A DNA stretch of 64,000 bases from Syngnathus acus (lineage: Eukaryota; Chordata; Actinopteri; Syngnathiformes; Syngnathidae), in assembly GCF_901709675.1 (NCBI RefSeq), contig NC_051094.1:3065001-3129000 (forward strand). Reading direction: 5' to 3'. Every line of letters starts with the position of its first letter. Positions within the stretch are counted from its first letter, which is position 1. This document shows positions 43,849-57,900 of this stretch, in pieces. A model generated the notes under the pieces. It ran no database searches. It saw only the letters and a program-made list of their open reading frames with translations, and had not been told where the DNA came from. The position numbers and the translations under genes were made by a program.

Positions 43849-46800
43849 ATGGAGATAAAAGGGACATGTGGAAGACCTTTCCACACACCGAGGTGTCTGG
43901 CGGCGGCGGCGCCCGCTGGGAGGTCCAAGTTAACCCACCCTGGGAAAGCGATTCTGGCAGGTACGTAATTTTCAAACTATCTCACGAAAAAGTGACATCA
44001 AATGTCAGATAGAATAACTTACAGTACACTTAGCGCCTTGAAGTCTGTCAAGTACCAGTTGCTTTTTTCTCTCTCTTTTGTTTCCTGCTTGCTGTCTTTG
44101 ATGGTTTGTTGTTTTTTCTTAGGTTGAGACTAAGCAGTCTTTTGCCAAAACTATCGAATTAAATTACACGCAATATTTCAAAGAGGTAAATAAAGCGGTG
44201 CCTTAAGATACGAGTGTATTTCGTTCCACGATCACGTTCATATCTCAAATCATTTCAATGAATGGAAATGCACTTAATCCGATCCACTCAGATCAGTGCG
44301 TCTTTTCAGGAGGCTTTATCAGAATTTACCTGCTGATGTTACAATGTCATTTCATGTCTCAGTCAGCAAGGGCACGATGCCATTTAATGCTTTTAGAGAG
44401 GAGTGATATGCATTATATGAGGGGCAGGCCCTTGGACAAAGAAGCAGTTAGTTGTTGTTTTTTCCCTGGGGTGGTATTTACGAATAGGGGCGGAGTTTAT
44501 TTGTAAAAACACACTTTGAATAATCCGACCATTATACAATTTTTGACTGTAATGGTAATCATCTTTAGAGATGCTGTCACTGTGTCTTGTAAGATCATCT
44601 TTAAAATGATGCAGGGAAATTCACGGCGGTTCATTTGGTACGCCTTGGTCCTGCTGTTTTGGTTAGCGACAGTGATCAAATGGACTCGGTAGTTACCGAT
44701 TTAATGTCTAGTGTTTTTTTTTTTTTTGAGCGATGCATTCATTCCTCTAAAATGAATGTCAGATTGACAGACGTGTTGTCATTGCTGCCAAAGAAGATTG
44801 TTTTAAAATACAGAGATGAACGATGTTTTTGTCAAGTGCACATCAGTCCTTGTTGTTGAGACTGCCCACTGTGCTGTTGATCAGTGTGCTGCAGCACTTT
44901 CAGGTGATTGGAGTGGCAACTTCAGCGGGGTTCCTTTGTGGCAGGAACACACTGATTTTGCGTGCGTGTCGACACAACAACCGTAAATATGTCAAGAATG
45001 GGTGTGAATCCAATTTGAACCTTATCGTGACTATCTTTATAAAAAAACTTTCCTTTTGCTATACAGATCCTTTATTAGCTAGCGTGGCATGGGCCAGGCG
45101 TGCCTAATAATCTGCTAAGTGCGACATAGAGGCCACGCTTGACACAGTTGTGGCTTTCTATGGAATGGGCCCATGTTGCTTGATGCCATCCTGTGGGGAA
45201 TCTTTCCCTTCCCCCCCGCCGCCAGCCCTCAGCAGCCTGATTGACTGGCTCGGGTCCCGTGTCGCCCCCCCTCCCTCTCTCGCTGTAGCTCGTTTCCAGA
45301 CTGTCCGTCCGGTTTTGCAACGGCAGCAGCGTTGCAACTCCTGTGGGCCTCCCTGTCCAAGATGTCCAGATAAAACCTGATTTGGGTTGAGAATGACGCT
45401 GCATCGCCTCTCCAGCGCCGGTTAGTGTTGTCTGTGTGGAAGGAGAAGACTTTCGAGTGCGTGCCTGAGGGCTCCGGGTAGTCAAAGCAAGAAGTAGAAG
45501 GTCAAGTCTTAATGCACTACATTTGCTGTCATTGGCTGCTTCAGCTTCTCTCACGCTGCTGATGGTTGAAGTTGGGACGCCAAACAAGAGCGGGCCACTT
45601 TCAGGCCTGAGGGCAGAGAGGCGGAAGAACAAAATGGACTTAAGATTTGTTGTCCTTTCTGTGAGAGATGGAAAAAACGTTTTTGTGGAAATGCCATGTT
45701 TCCTCGTTTTTTTTTTTTTTTTCTGCTCGGTTCACCCTCAGGCAGCATGGCAGCCTGAGTGCTCGTCTCCTCTCGTCATTCAAGCAAGCTTGTCGGCCAT
45801 TTTCAATGGAAGTGACTCAGCTCAATGAATTTTATTTGTTGTTGAAGCTGTTGACCACGCTGACCATGATCTTTTATTATTTTCTTCATTACAAGTTACC
45901 AAAGCACTCAAAGTATAACGACAGTCATTTATTGTGATTTTTAAGATCAATATTGTGATTTTTTTAAGATCATCTAAAAAGAACGATTCTAGTCAACTTG
46001 CCATCAAGAAGAATCCGTGAGCCAAGAGGGGAGGGAGCGTTGCCCGGCCGGCCGGGACATAGGAAGCCGAAAAGGCCACACCGAGATGAATAATTCTTTT
46101 CATCTTCCATGACGCTGTAAATATTAAGAATCTATTTATAGGAAGCCTTTCCTCTGGCTTTATTCTTCGCCGTTAAATATGAACCATAACATTTTCCTCC
46201 ATTCTCATCCTAAGAGAATTGGAAATGAGCAACATGTGGATTAATAATAAATCACTATTGCTCCTTTTTAATTGGCTGCTAGGTGCACGCATGATGATGA
46301 CGACGACAATGCATTATTGATTGCTTGGTTGTTAATTGTGTGATGAAACGGAGATCGTCACTTTTAAACACTGCTGTGCTTCAGCCTGACTTGGAGTAAG
46401 CGTCATCCATGTTTTTTCCCCCAAAAGGACCATGTTAAGAAGGATGTTAAGAGGCCAGGGAAATAAAGGAGTGGCTGAAAAAGAAGCAGATTAAAGTCAG
46501 TCCCCAGACCTCAACCCAATAGAAAACCGCCATTAGTTGCTACGGAGTAAGGAGTGACTCAATGATAATTCATTTGTGGCACTGTCTATTTGAAATAATG
46601 TCCCGTGTTCCAACCAAAGGATGCAACATGTTTTTTTAATCCTATTCATCAATTAATTAACAAAATAATCGACAGATGAATCAAGTATTTAAAAGAATTA
46701 AATGCAGCCCTTCTATGCTGTGTTTAGAGATGGATTGATAGTCAGATATTTTTCCATTTCTCATCCACTCTTGTTTGTGTGTATCTGACAAGGCATTTTT

Positions 46801-49800
46801 TTTTTCAGCTCTGCCTCTTTGCGCCCAATATCACTCCAGTCCCATTTTCATTTTTTCTGGCGTAATAGCAAGTGTCAAGGATCTATGTGGACGCATCGAT
46901 TTTATGACCGCGCGGAGGATGGGAAGGTGCAGCAGCAGAGGTTGACGATAAAGATTAATGGCCGTTGGGCACATGTAGCCCACGTTTGGCACTCATTTCA
47001 AGTGTGTTTGTGCGATTGTGTGCCAGATGGAAAACGCAGAGCACATGTAGTGGGCAGCTCACACCATTCGTCACGTTGTTTGTTTTCTTCTCTGCTCATG
47101 AATGAGCTCAATTGTTTTCTCTTTCCCGACACGCAGCCACCCAATTAGGCCACGCCACGTCATCACAAACTGTGGGGACCATCATGTGACTTGTATGAAC
47201 CTTCTGGGCGTGTTATTGTGGCGAACATCACGAGGGTCACCAACGTGTTGATTCCAGGAATGGGAGCGAATAAGCTTGTATGTCAGGAAAATTCCAAGAC
47301 TGGTGTCATTAAAGATGTATACAATATGTCAAGTCCAAATTGCAACATAATTAAGGTTCCCATGTCAGGAAAGTTCCAGGACCGGTGTCTTGAACGCTAT
47401 ACAATATGTCCAAGTGACAACATGATTGAGTTTTCCGTTCAACGTGTAACGGACCAGCCTAAAAACTGTGAATGGGAATTTTGTGAACCCAGAAAAATAG
47501 ACCTGGACAATCTTAAGAAAAAAAATCATACTAATATTGTTGCTAATTCTGATCACGTAGTAGTTCACTCAATACACTGGGCTCAAGTCGTACTCTTCAC
47601 AATTTATGTGAGGCTTTTATACCGGCTGGCGTCTATTTTTACCACATCACTTAATTGGATTGAAGTCACAGACATCTTCTCTTATCGATTTCCCTTAAAT
47701 GAAATCAGTTCATCCTCCAGATGGGATGATTAAGTTGATAGCGTTAACGATATGCTGAGCAAACGGGATTTAGCCATGTCACAATGTGGGCAATGTTGCG
47801 CAATTCACTTGCTCATGATTGCCTTTTCACTCTTGTTTTGCTTTCATTTTGTGATCTTTCTGCTTATGTGTGTCAGCAGATAATGTGTCTGTGTTTTTGT
47901 GTGTGTCATTGAGTTAATGGAGGGTCTTGGCCTGTGTAATGGAGCCCCCCCCACCCCCCTCCCTCGGCAGGCTGCATGATTTAATTAATGTCATCCTTCT
48001 CTGTGTCCTCCCTCCTTCCCGTGTGGATTGTGAGGTTTAGACGGCAAGCTCCCCGTGTCCATTTATGCTTCCATATTTCCGAGCATTCTCAAACGTAATA
48101 AACCCCAAATGTCCTCCGTGTGACTGCTCTGAGTGGTTTGGCCGTGGGTTTGATTTCTCTTCAACCAGCTCGCCAGCTTAAGTCATTTTCCAACCATCTG
48201 TGACGTCATGGCACCTTGTTGTCATGCAGGCAGGCACAGGCTACTGGAACATACAGCCTGAAGCTAAGCTAAGCACGGGTGCTAAGCTAACAGCCAATTT
48301 TGAAGTTGTCTTTTTTGGGGGGATTTGATAAGGGTTGTTGAATTTTCAGGCGGAATCGCCGGCGGCATCGAGATTTGCATCACCTTCCCCACCGAGTATG
48401 TGAAGACCAAACTGCAGCTGGACGAGAAGGCCAACCCTCCCAAATACAGAGGCATAGGTGAGTTGAAGGAAAAATAAGGGTTTGTTTTCACCATATCCGT
48501 TCAAACATCGTAAAAAGTATACAGTATAAAAAAATATATTAAAGTAGCTGTGTTGACTCTTTGGAGCTCATTATCAAATTTAATTCCCCGCTGTGAATGT
48601 TTATGTCACTTAAGACACATCACAAAAAACACACACACACACACACACACGTTATCTTTTGACATGTGCTGCATCTTGGGGAACATGCTAATGAGCGCTC
48701 CAGAGTCCTGACAGCTGCTGCCTTTTCTGCTCACTAGTGCGTTGCTTTGGCGCTTTGATAGCTTTTCCTTCTCAACTCTTCATATGTTAATAGGTTTGCT
48801 AGTTAATAGCAAATTCTGACTCGCTCCATTCTACGAAATGGACGAGCCGCCACGGCCGTTCTAAATAAATCAATATTACTGATAGATTAAATAAAAACAA
48901 CAATCTGTGTTTCATTGTCTAGGTGATTGCGTGAGGCAGACGGTGCGGAGTCACGGTATCCCGGGACTCTACAGAGGACTCAGCTCGCTGTTGTACGGAT
49001 CCATCCCCAAATCCGCAGTCAGGTATGCAATCAACTCCCCAAACACAAGTGGCTCATTAATGAACCGATCCAGATGATTACCACGAGACATTGTGGAGAC
49101 GTTACAACATCCGCTTTGCATGTTGTGGTAGAAGTTTTTTTTTGCTTGCAGCTGGAAGGCGAGAGTAAAAAAAAAAAAAAAGCAAAGCACGGCTGCCGTC
49201 GCTTACCTGGAAGCGTTTGCTCACACAGTCCAATTATTCAAGTCCATTAGCCGCCACGCATAGCAGAAATGCCACGCCGCCACTCTCGAGAGTGATAGTG
49301 TTGTTGTTCACGCACAGCCGTGACATTTATTTCCTGTCAAACGCAAACACACACAAAATAAAGCCACAGGGGGGCGGGGGCTGGCTTTCCTGTTTTTCAT
49401 TTGGCTTTGTTTGCATACCTGCACGCATGTGTGTGTGTGTTGGGCTGGAGGGTCGCTCCCGTCCGTGTGATGGAGAGACAGGTGCAGTCAAGCGGCGCAA
49501 AGATGCCACTCAAAGCCAGACGAGGTCTCAGAAGACCACAAGCCGAGAGGCTTTGTCATTTTGTTGATATTTGTCGATGGAAACCACGGTGGGAACCACG
49601 TTTTGACAGGATGAGTTTGACTTAAGAGCGCCGCCATCAACAGACAACTGTTTGTCATTGCGGTGGTTTATAAAGCTCATTTTTACAGATGACAAATATT
49701 GTGTGTCAACTGCAGTGAACGATTTAAGGGACTATTTATTTTTGTTCTTTTTTTTTTTTAATGCTACGACTGCAAGTATTTATACTCAACAGTATATATT

Positions 49801-52565
49801 GGAGGTTTTGGAGAGGTCAAGAATACATTCGACATTTCCATTCATTTCAATAGGGAAAGGTGATTTGAGTTGCGAGCGTGGTCACGGAACATATGATGCT
49901 ATTTAGGCAGTAATATAATCAAGCCAAGAAGAATTATTTGTTGTTGTTTTTCTTTCCATCTTCAATTCAATCCACCTCAATGACTTTACTGTGCGACTCC
50001 CGGCGTCTCGCACCCACCCCTTTTATTTATTCTGTGTTCTCCTCCCCATCCCATTAAGTAATTGCCTGCACACCATCGTGTTGCGCAAAGATTATTCCTG
50101 GGTCATCGGAAAGGCGGGCCGAGCCGAGGATGGACGAGAGAGCAACTGACCTGTTCTACCCTTCAATAATTGATTTGTCACAATATTTATTCGTCCTTCC
50201 CCGGCTGCTCTCTTAAACACTTAATGCACAATAGGACAAAGTTGTGTCGTTGGACATCCAGCCATGAGCCATCCATCTGATAGCACAAACTAGTCAGCAC
50301 AAAAACACATTTGAACTATATTTGAGGTTAATCAGTCTGAACAAAGCCACATCTGCACTTCTAAGAGGGGGTGCATACTTTTGCAACCACAATACGTATT
50401 TCAGTTCTTTTTTTTTTAAACAAAGTTTCTTAAAAAGAAAAAATTATTTGTTCAGGCTGTAGGTCACATTAATGGTGGAAATTATTTCTCGCTTTTGTAG
50501 GAACTGACGACTGAAGAGGGGTGTGTAGACTTTTTATATCCAATGTACTTTGTGGTGTTCTCTAGTACTGGAGAAAAGAAAAGAAAAATATTCCATTAAT
50601 TTAGGATGAATGACAAAAATGATCATTTGCTATCTTTGTGAAGACAGAAAGTATTGATTTATTTGGATTGACTCGATTGTGCGGGTGTTTTTAAAGCCGT
50701 GAGTGCATTTCTCATTTCCGCTCCTTTCCTTCGTCCCTTCACTGAAGCTGTCTGACCTTGTACAAGACCCTCTAATGAAGAATGTTCAGCGCTCTGACGC
50801 ATCTCGGACTGTCAGCCAGGTTATTACGGCACATCCTTAGAAAGGAAGCCTTGGCCCATTACGTTGGCAGCCAGGGAACAGCTTGACTATCCATTTGAAT
50901 AAAAAGTGGAGTAGGTGCGCTGCCATTTTGTTTTCTTTGCCAGATGTGGGGGAAAGGTATGAAAGTTGCAAATGTGACGACGAGTGCGACGGAAGAGCAG
51001 ATGTGGAGAGTTAATGAGCTGAGGAAAATTCTGCAATAACCTGGCAGATGGACTTAAAAAGAAATGCTGGCTATGGACGACTTTAGGGACACTTATTAGG
51101 ATGGCAAGTAAACAAGTCAAACTGAGTGGAAGAAGCCAAACAAGAAAACAACATCAGTCTGTTCCCCCTCATCCATTTTTTTAAAATAGATTTACAGTGC
51201 AGCACTTTTTTTTTTTTTTTAATACAGCTCATATCGAATCTTATTAAATAGTTACTCGACGCTAAGTGGGGGTTTTTGCTGTGCACTCGTAATGTTTTTC
51301 GGGTGCTATTCTGTGAAACCTACATTTGCTTGTCGTCAGGTTCGGAGTATTTGAGTTCCTCAGTAACCGAGCAAAAGATGAATCAGGTCGACTGGATAGC
51401 ACTCGAGGGCTGCTGTGTGGACTCGGAGCTGGCGTGATGGAGGCCGTGTTGGTGGTTTGTCCCATGGAAACCATCAAGGTGTGCATTCAGCGCATTCAGT
51501 GGTAATAACTCAAACGGCGTGACCAAATATATTTATTTTTTCCTCGTCAAGGTTAAATTCATCCATGACCAGACTTCAGCCAACCCCAAGTACAGGGGCT
51601 TCTATCACGGAGTCAGAGAAATTGTCAGAGCTCAAGGTACATGATTAACGCGCTCTCTAGTGGCCGACCACGGTAGTGCAGCACCACATGAAGCCACGTC
51701 CCACCGTGAGGATTTTGTTTATTTTATTTTTTTTATGCTTCACCAGGTTTAAGAGGGACCTACCAAGGTCTCACTGCGACCGTGCTTAAACAGGGCTCCA
51801 ACCAGGCCATTCGCTTCTATGTGATGACCTCGCTCAAGAACTGGTACAAAGGTCAGCATCCTTTGTCACGCTGTGCTTTATTTAACCATTTATATCCTAT
51901 TTATTGTATTTAAAAAGTAAATCAAATGGAGTTTAATGTTAAACAACAGAAGTGTAAATATACATTAGGAATGATACCTCATCATCTTTTGAGTTTTTTT
52001 TCCTTTTTAACATAATTCTGACAATTCAGTCTACTCAATTATATTTGGAATGTTTCACCAACACAAGATGATTTATGCCACTAGGTGATGACCCCAATAA
52101 ATCCATCAATCCTGCGCTGACCGGATCCTTCGGAGCTATCGCTGGAGCAGCAAGCGTGTTTGGAAACACACCACTCGATGTCATCAAGACAAGGATGCAG
52201 GTACGAACTTACAAACTTCATTTGTGTTTGTTGTAGGCGTCGTAACTCGTGTTTCCTTCTCAAGGGTCTCGAAGCACATAAGTACAAGAGCACGCTGGAC
52301 TGTGCGGTCAAGATTCTGCGACACGAAGGCTTAAAAGCGTGAGTTGGCACTTATATCTTGGCGCTGGGTGTAAAAAGTTTACACACCCCTCTTCAAGTGC
52401 CACCAATGCGTAATATTGTTCTAATTTGAATTCTTTACTCTCATCCAAAGTTTCTATAAGGGGACCGTTCCTCGTCTGGGTCGCGTATGCCTGGATGTGG
52501 CCATCGTCTTCATCATCTACGAGGAGGTGGTCAAGGTTCTTAACAGAGTGTGGAAGACAGAGTGA
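43849..52565 (+). CDS. slc25a1: Mitochondrial tricarboxylate (citrate) carrier
   Basis: Inner-membrane carrier that exchanges mitochondrial citrate for cytosolic malate, feeding lipid synthesis. Exons are 43849-43960, 48350-48457, 48923-49022, 51340-51478, 51552-51636, 51747-51851, 52085-52200, 52265-52338 and 52451-52565. All are in phase, 317 residues (human 311). After a fish-type N-terminus the sequence enters [14 protein letters not shown]. The three mitochondrial-carrier repeats show their signature segments: [19 protein letters not shown] and [10 protein letters not shown]. Family-specific stretches include [21 protein letters not shown] and [15 protein letters not shown]. It closes with WKTE. 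Intron 1 is 4.4 kb; the others are shorter. The upstream neighbour is clathrin heavy chain, as in human CLTCL1-SLC25A1. Confidence 0.96.
43961..48349 (+). other. slc25a1 intron 1
   Basis: A 4.4-kb intron with no supported exon. It contains an unexplained 181-codon open frame at 47191-47733, described separately, and a minus-strand open frame at 45075-45632 without family features. Confidence 0.5.
47191..47733 (+). other. Unexplained 181-codon open frame with internal duplication
   Basis: An AT-rich stretch stays open from ATG to TAA for 181 codons, unusually long for such base composition. At the DNA level, 47281-47345 and 47364-47428 are diverged direct repeats (both TGTCAGGAAA, TTCCA, GGTGTC, TATACAATATGTC). 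The translation has no motif I recognise. There are no flanking splice signals or promoter that I can support, so I do not call it a gene. Confidence 0.25.
48625..48652. repeat. (AC)n microsatellite
   Basis: Run of about 12 AC units in a slc25a1 intron. Confidence 0.8.
50375..50548. repeat. Dispersed repeat, inverted copy
   Basis: The right end GGGGTGTGTAGACTTTTTAT is the complement of the block at 21640-21660. The middle (GGTCACATTAATGGTGGAAA) resembles 24380-24400. It lies in a slc25a1 intron and is non-coding. Confidence 0.55.
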
Positions 52566-54160
52566 GTCGCGTTTCCTGCTTCTCTTGCCGCTTCCGACGC
52601 GACGCGCACATCCCAATCGGGTAGAAATGGAATTAACTTGAATCTTAATGCTTTTTGATCATATTTTAATACTTGACTCTTGCATAACTTTCTCATCCGT
52701 ATAAACTACAGTCGCATCCATAAACAAAGCCTTTAATAGAATGAGTTTACTATTTAAAGACACTTTTTATTTTTGTCTTTTTTTTTATTCCCATCATGAT
52801 TGTTTCATTCTAAAATATAAATATATTTTATCTCTGTCAGATGCCAAACACGATAATTTATATAGATGCGGTTTATTAATAATGAATTCATTATTAATCT
52901 ATTTAGAAGATTAATGTACGTATATTTACTGATTTGAATGTTTCATATCTGTATGTTAAAAAAAATGTAATTGCTGTTGTGTTCTTGTCTTTCCCTTCAA
53001 AAAAAAAAAAAAAAAATCCAGCCTAGATGTAAATGTGTTTGAAGAAGTTTTAAAAAAATATATATATATTCTCTCCATATCCAATTGCTGTATTTGAAGC
53101 TTGAGAGGCAACTTGAAGTGCTTTTCACCTGAGCAGGCTGCTGCAGGGTGATTATGTGTCCTCGGTTTACGTTTTATTGTTTTTTAAAATCATGTTCATC
53201 TAGTGTTGTGGTTCTTGTGAAAATGTAGTCGGACATTGCACCAAAAAAAAAAAAAAGAACAAAGTTACATCTTGACTTAAATATTATATTCGGATCAAAT
53301 AGGGCAAATTCGTCATATAAATTTCCGACTCAATTTGTCATGAGAACATGACGCTGCCTGGTTGGCAGGTTGCTTTCAAATAGTTCACTCATGTGCCTTT
53401 TGATTAAATATCACTATAAATTGTATTTAGTGTCTTCTCTCACAGTCTGACTGATGTTTTCAATGACATAACAACCCACTTTTTTTTTTTTAATCATTTT
53501 CTTGCTTCACTCAGGCTAAAATGTGAATCATGGCGAAATAGATTTTTAATCTTATAAACTGTCATTTTCATCCTGTGTGTGTTGTCAATCTTAACATGTC
53601 CACCCTGTTATAGTAAAATATAAATTGGTGTAAAAACCTCGAAGAAATTCCAAACATGTTTGTTAAACATTCATCTTGCTTACTGAATTGCGTTGCCATG
53701 ATAAAGTCCACCATGATTGAATCGAATTTTAACATTAACCAAAAATGTTCACCCATTACTGTATTTACTTTGACTGATTTGAAAAGTATTACTCGTGTAA
53801 CATTTCTGACAAATAATTATATATATTTTTAAAATTCTCTATGCTTAAATGTACTTTTTGTTTTGTTTTATCATTGGGTGTACAGTTAAATAGCGCCACA
53901 GGTTCATGTCTTCATGAAGCCTTTCAATGAAGATGTGTTGTCGGTTAAAAGTAAAAGTTCATCCATTTTTTCAAAATTTACTTTTTAAAAACAACTTGTT
54001 CTGATTAATTGCTGTATGTTAGGGGCGATGCTGGAATAATTCATGACTTGATCAAACTCGCTTGGCTGATGTTCATGTCATTTGTCAGCTTTTTTTTTGG
54101 TCATGTCTTGTGAAGAAAAGAGGAGAATTGTGTTCAATAAAAACAGTCTTGTAATAGAAC
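52566..54160 (+). other. slc25a1 3' UTR
   Basis: A long AT-rich stretch after the TGA at 52563-52565, with no other gene signal. It ends near the poly(A) signal at 54136, about 1.6 kb downstream. Confidence 0.5.
54136..54141 (+). terminator. Likely slc25a1 poly(A) signal AATAAA
   Basis: AATAAA in TTCAATAAAAACAG, the clearest signal before the sbspon promoter. Earlier variant signals in the AT-rich 3' UTR could also be used. Confidence 0.5.
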
Positions 54161-54169
54161 CAATGACAA

Positions 54170-54972
54170 TGTAGCAAGAGCTTCATCTTGTGGAGCATCA
54201 AACACTGGAGCGATTATCTCCCTCTGGCACTCACCCAGTGATGAGAGAGCGCTCCTCTCCGCACACAATGAGGTTTTATGAGGAGCCTCCATTCATCCCA
54301 TCATCATTTTGTTCCCTGATGGTGCAGAGATGTTTGATCCAATAAAATGGGCAAAATCTCTCATGGCTCGTTCAGTGTCGGCATTATCAAACCGACGAGC
54401 CGGCCTTTGGGAAGAGAGTCTTCCATTGCTATACATGTAAATGCATTAATATTCAGTCGTCTATATTTCTTCTATTGGCATCTTTTGTAGTGTTGGCCCG
54501 CCTGAATTCGTTCACTTTATTTGAATGCGTCAGCAAAAAAAAAAAAAAATGGCTGAATGAACACACATTGATTTTAAAAAGTATTTCCTAAGCATCGCTG
54601 CACTGAGAATACGTATATAGAAATTTAAATGACATTTTGCAAAGTGGTTGCTTTGTACAACTGATATTAGTAAAAAAACCCTGGAGGGAGGGGAAGAGAG
54701 AGAGAGAGAGGTACAGTAAAAGTTTGGGAAAGGCAACAATAGCTGCAAAGGGGCGTGTCCCAGGGGCGCATAGAGGAGAGCTGGTGCGCGCTCTTGGTCC
54801 ACTTTTACGCATCACTAACTTCTCATTGTCACCCATCCCGGAGCAGCGCAATGCTGTGCGGCGCTTTCCCGTAACAAGACCCACGAGGAAAGCCATTTAA
54901 AACCATTCCCCCCCCCACCCCCCACCTCCGCCACCAACTCAGATTGAAGCAGCCGCGTGGAGCACCTTGGTC
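54170..54972 (+). promoter_or_regulatory. Upstream region and 5' UTR of sbspon
   Basis: It holds an (AG)n run at about 54699 and GC-rich sequence from 54740 to the start codon. No clear TATA box is seen at a suitable distance. Confidence 0.35.
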
Positions 54973-57900
54973 ATGGGTGCGCACCAACGGAGCTCCGCGC
55001 GTTTCGGATGTGTCCTGTCACTGTGCGGATGTTTGGCCTTGCTGTGCGGGGTGACGGTGCCTCGAGTGGAGGCCGGCTGCCGGGAGCGGGACAGCCCCAA
55101 CTGTTGCACCGGGCGGAACAACGACTGCTTCGAGTACACGCGGAGGAAGACGGTGTGCTACTGCGACACGTACTGTCAGAAGACCGGAGACTGCTGCGAC
55201 GACTACCAGAGTGTGTGCCTAATATCTGGTGAGTCGCCAAAAAACTTTTACTACTACTGTAGCCTAGAGTTGTGCCATCAGTTTGAAAAGTTCAATTCGG
55301 TGTTAAAAGGCCTAAAAAGATGTAATTGAAAAATTACTTTTGAAATTGAAATTCAATTCAGATATACAGTGTGCTTTTAGATATAACTTTAAATCTTTTT
55401 TTTTTTTTAATAAGATCCATCTATATAATTTTCCAATACTACATAATATACTAATACTTTCTAAACTACAGTACTGCACTTTGTAAAAGCCGAGTAAAAA
55501 CAATATAAAAACATGATAGTCCAATCCGTGAATATTAAGTATATGTTAATAAGAACTATGATAAATAAAGTGTGAACAACTAATTCTGCTGCTCATTGTG
55601 CTGCATTATAAAACCGTAAGGGTTCCCAATCTGGCCACCAGGAGGCAGTATAATACAGCCATGCAATTACAAACGAAGAAGACCAATTCTTTTTTTTTAC
55701 CATTATTAGTGCAAGTAACTCATCAAGATGCTGTAATATTAATCATGGAAAACAAAGTCTGCTTTTGTAGTTGAAGAAAATAAATAAATCAGACCTTTTC
55801 GTGATTATTGTAATTTTAAGACAAAATGCAGTAATTCTTTTTCCAAAAAATTTCACTTTACAAGATATTCACTCATTGTTTCCTTTCAGTGGGACATTCA
55901 AATTCCCTTGTAGTACTAGTTATAGAATATCTGCACAATGTGGTGGGGCACTGCATGCCTCACCGGTTCAAAATGCAGCGCACCATTGATGTCAGTGCGT
56001 GAAGGCATGCAATTTTAGTCGTGGAAAGTCAGAAAATGGCCCAAAAGCAAGTTTGGGGTCATAAGGCTGAAATCATGCTGCTGACTGATGCTATATAAGG
56101 ACAAAGGAGTGCACGGGTGCCATGGAAACATCCAGCCAAAGATGGTTAGGATTACAGTAGGGAAGGGAAAAAGCAGTGAGCGAGGGCTGCTCTCGTCTCT
56201 CGTGGAGTGTGTGGAAAGCTCTCATTGTGTGGACATTGGAGGGATTGTGTGCCGCTGTATGTTGTGTCTTAAGTGCTCGCTAACAAGCACCTGCAGGGAA
56301 CAATGGTGGATTTCAAGAGCTCTTAAAACACCGGCGAGCCCCTCTAGTTAAGTAAGCACACACAACCTTTATGTATGCACACTCAACCTTGGCTTGACCC
56401 ATGCTGGATCAAATAACAAAAATACAGAAAAGCCACATTCTCATTACATTTCCAAGGATGCCAAGATAGCAGTACATATCAAAGAAATAGAGCCATAATA
56501 ATAATCTGTAAGGTAGCTGTGATAAAGCTGAACACCTAAACCATGGACAGAATATCTTTGGTCTCTGCTCTGTGCAGGAATCATTCAGATTTCTCAAGGA
56601 TTTGAGTTTGATAAGATTGTCTGCTGTATCTTGACAGTAAAACAAACAAAAAAAACACTTTGACTTCCTGTGTGTTACATGTCATGTCCTTGGCTCTGTT
56701 CCACACGAGACTCCACCTGGACTCATCAGATTCCGATGCTGCAGGTCTGGTCTTCATCAACATCTGTCTGGTGGAGCTAGAGAGTGGTGCGGAGGGGCAC
56801 TGCCCCCCCTCTCCCAAATATGATTGGACTACTCCCAAGTGCCAGCCCAGATATTCCATATAAAACCCATCATGAATCAGTATTTTTAATACATTAAGGG
56901 GTTTGTAAAAAACAACCTCCTTGGCCCCCTCGAGAAAAAAAATCCTAGCTCTGCCAGTGGCGGCAGCTGCAACTCCGGCGTTGTTTTTTCAGTTGGATGG
57001 CATCACGGCCACCTTGTTTGACACCGTTACTCGTAAACGGTTTGGCAATTACGATGCTTGTGTGTGCATGTGGACCAAGGGTGGGAAAACCTTTTAAGTT
57101 GTGACGTAGCAATTAATATATTGTTGATACGTGAGCATGACGCTCGCAACGTTTCCATGGCTAGCGAGCGGCTAGCACTAGTAGCTAGCATTACCCTTTG
57201 TCCTAATGAATAACTGTAGATGTGACAAAGTTGATAAATCAGTGTGCACGTAGACCAGGAACCTGATTTGATTTTTGTGTCAGAATCAATTGTTACTAAA
57301 CCTCGGTCCAGTGACGCAAGACAAAATGGTGGTGCCTGGTAGTTGACTTCATCACTCTTCTGGCACGTCTGCTTCTCTTCTCCCCTATGGGGAAATGTAC
57401 GAATGTTGTCACGTCCTGACCCGGACGTTGACTCCTCGCTCTTCCCGCCTTCCATCCCACACGTTCCCGTCTTTGGATGTTTTTACCTCGAAGGCTTGAA
57501 ACGGGCCAGCTGGACCAACAGCGATACGCTCCAAGTGCGCTCCACGCATGTTTCTGCTTGTAAAATCACTTTTTTGTTTTCATTTCTTCAAACGGCTTGC
57601 TTGTTTTCAAGAAGCCACGATTGCGTCACATTTCTCAACTTTTTAAACATCCTAATGGGAGCCTTTGGTCGAGCAGTGGGTACTTAGTAGTAGTTGGAAG
57701 CTCCCATAACCAAGGTGAGATTGATTCTAACCTTCACGATGGTTCTCGAACACACCTCGCATAGGTTTGCTGTCTTTGTGATGAGTCTTGTTGTTTTGTC
57801 AGTCAGGAAACATGTACGTATGTGCTAACCTGTCATTATTAGCCTTGTCGTTGGCCCCCGTGTCTCTGGCTGGGAGGGTATCTCGGGATTTTTTTTTTTT

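Noticed and set aside
45075-45632. 185-codon open frame on the minus strand in slc25a1 intron 1
   Set aside because: GC-rich low-complexity sequence with no recognisable domain, splice signals or promoter; likely chance.
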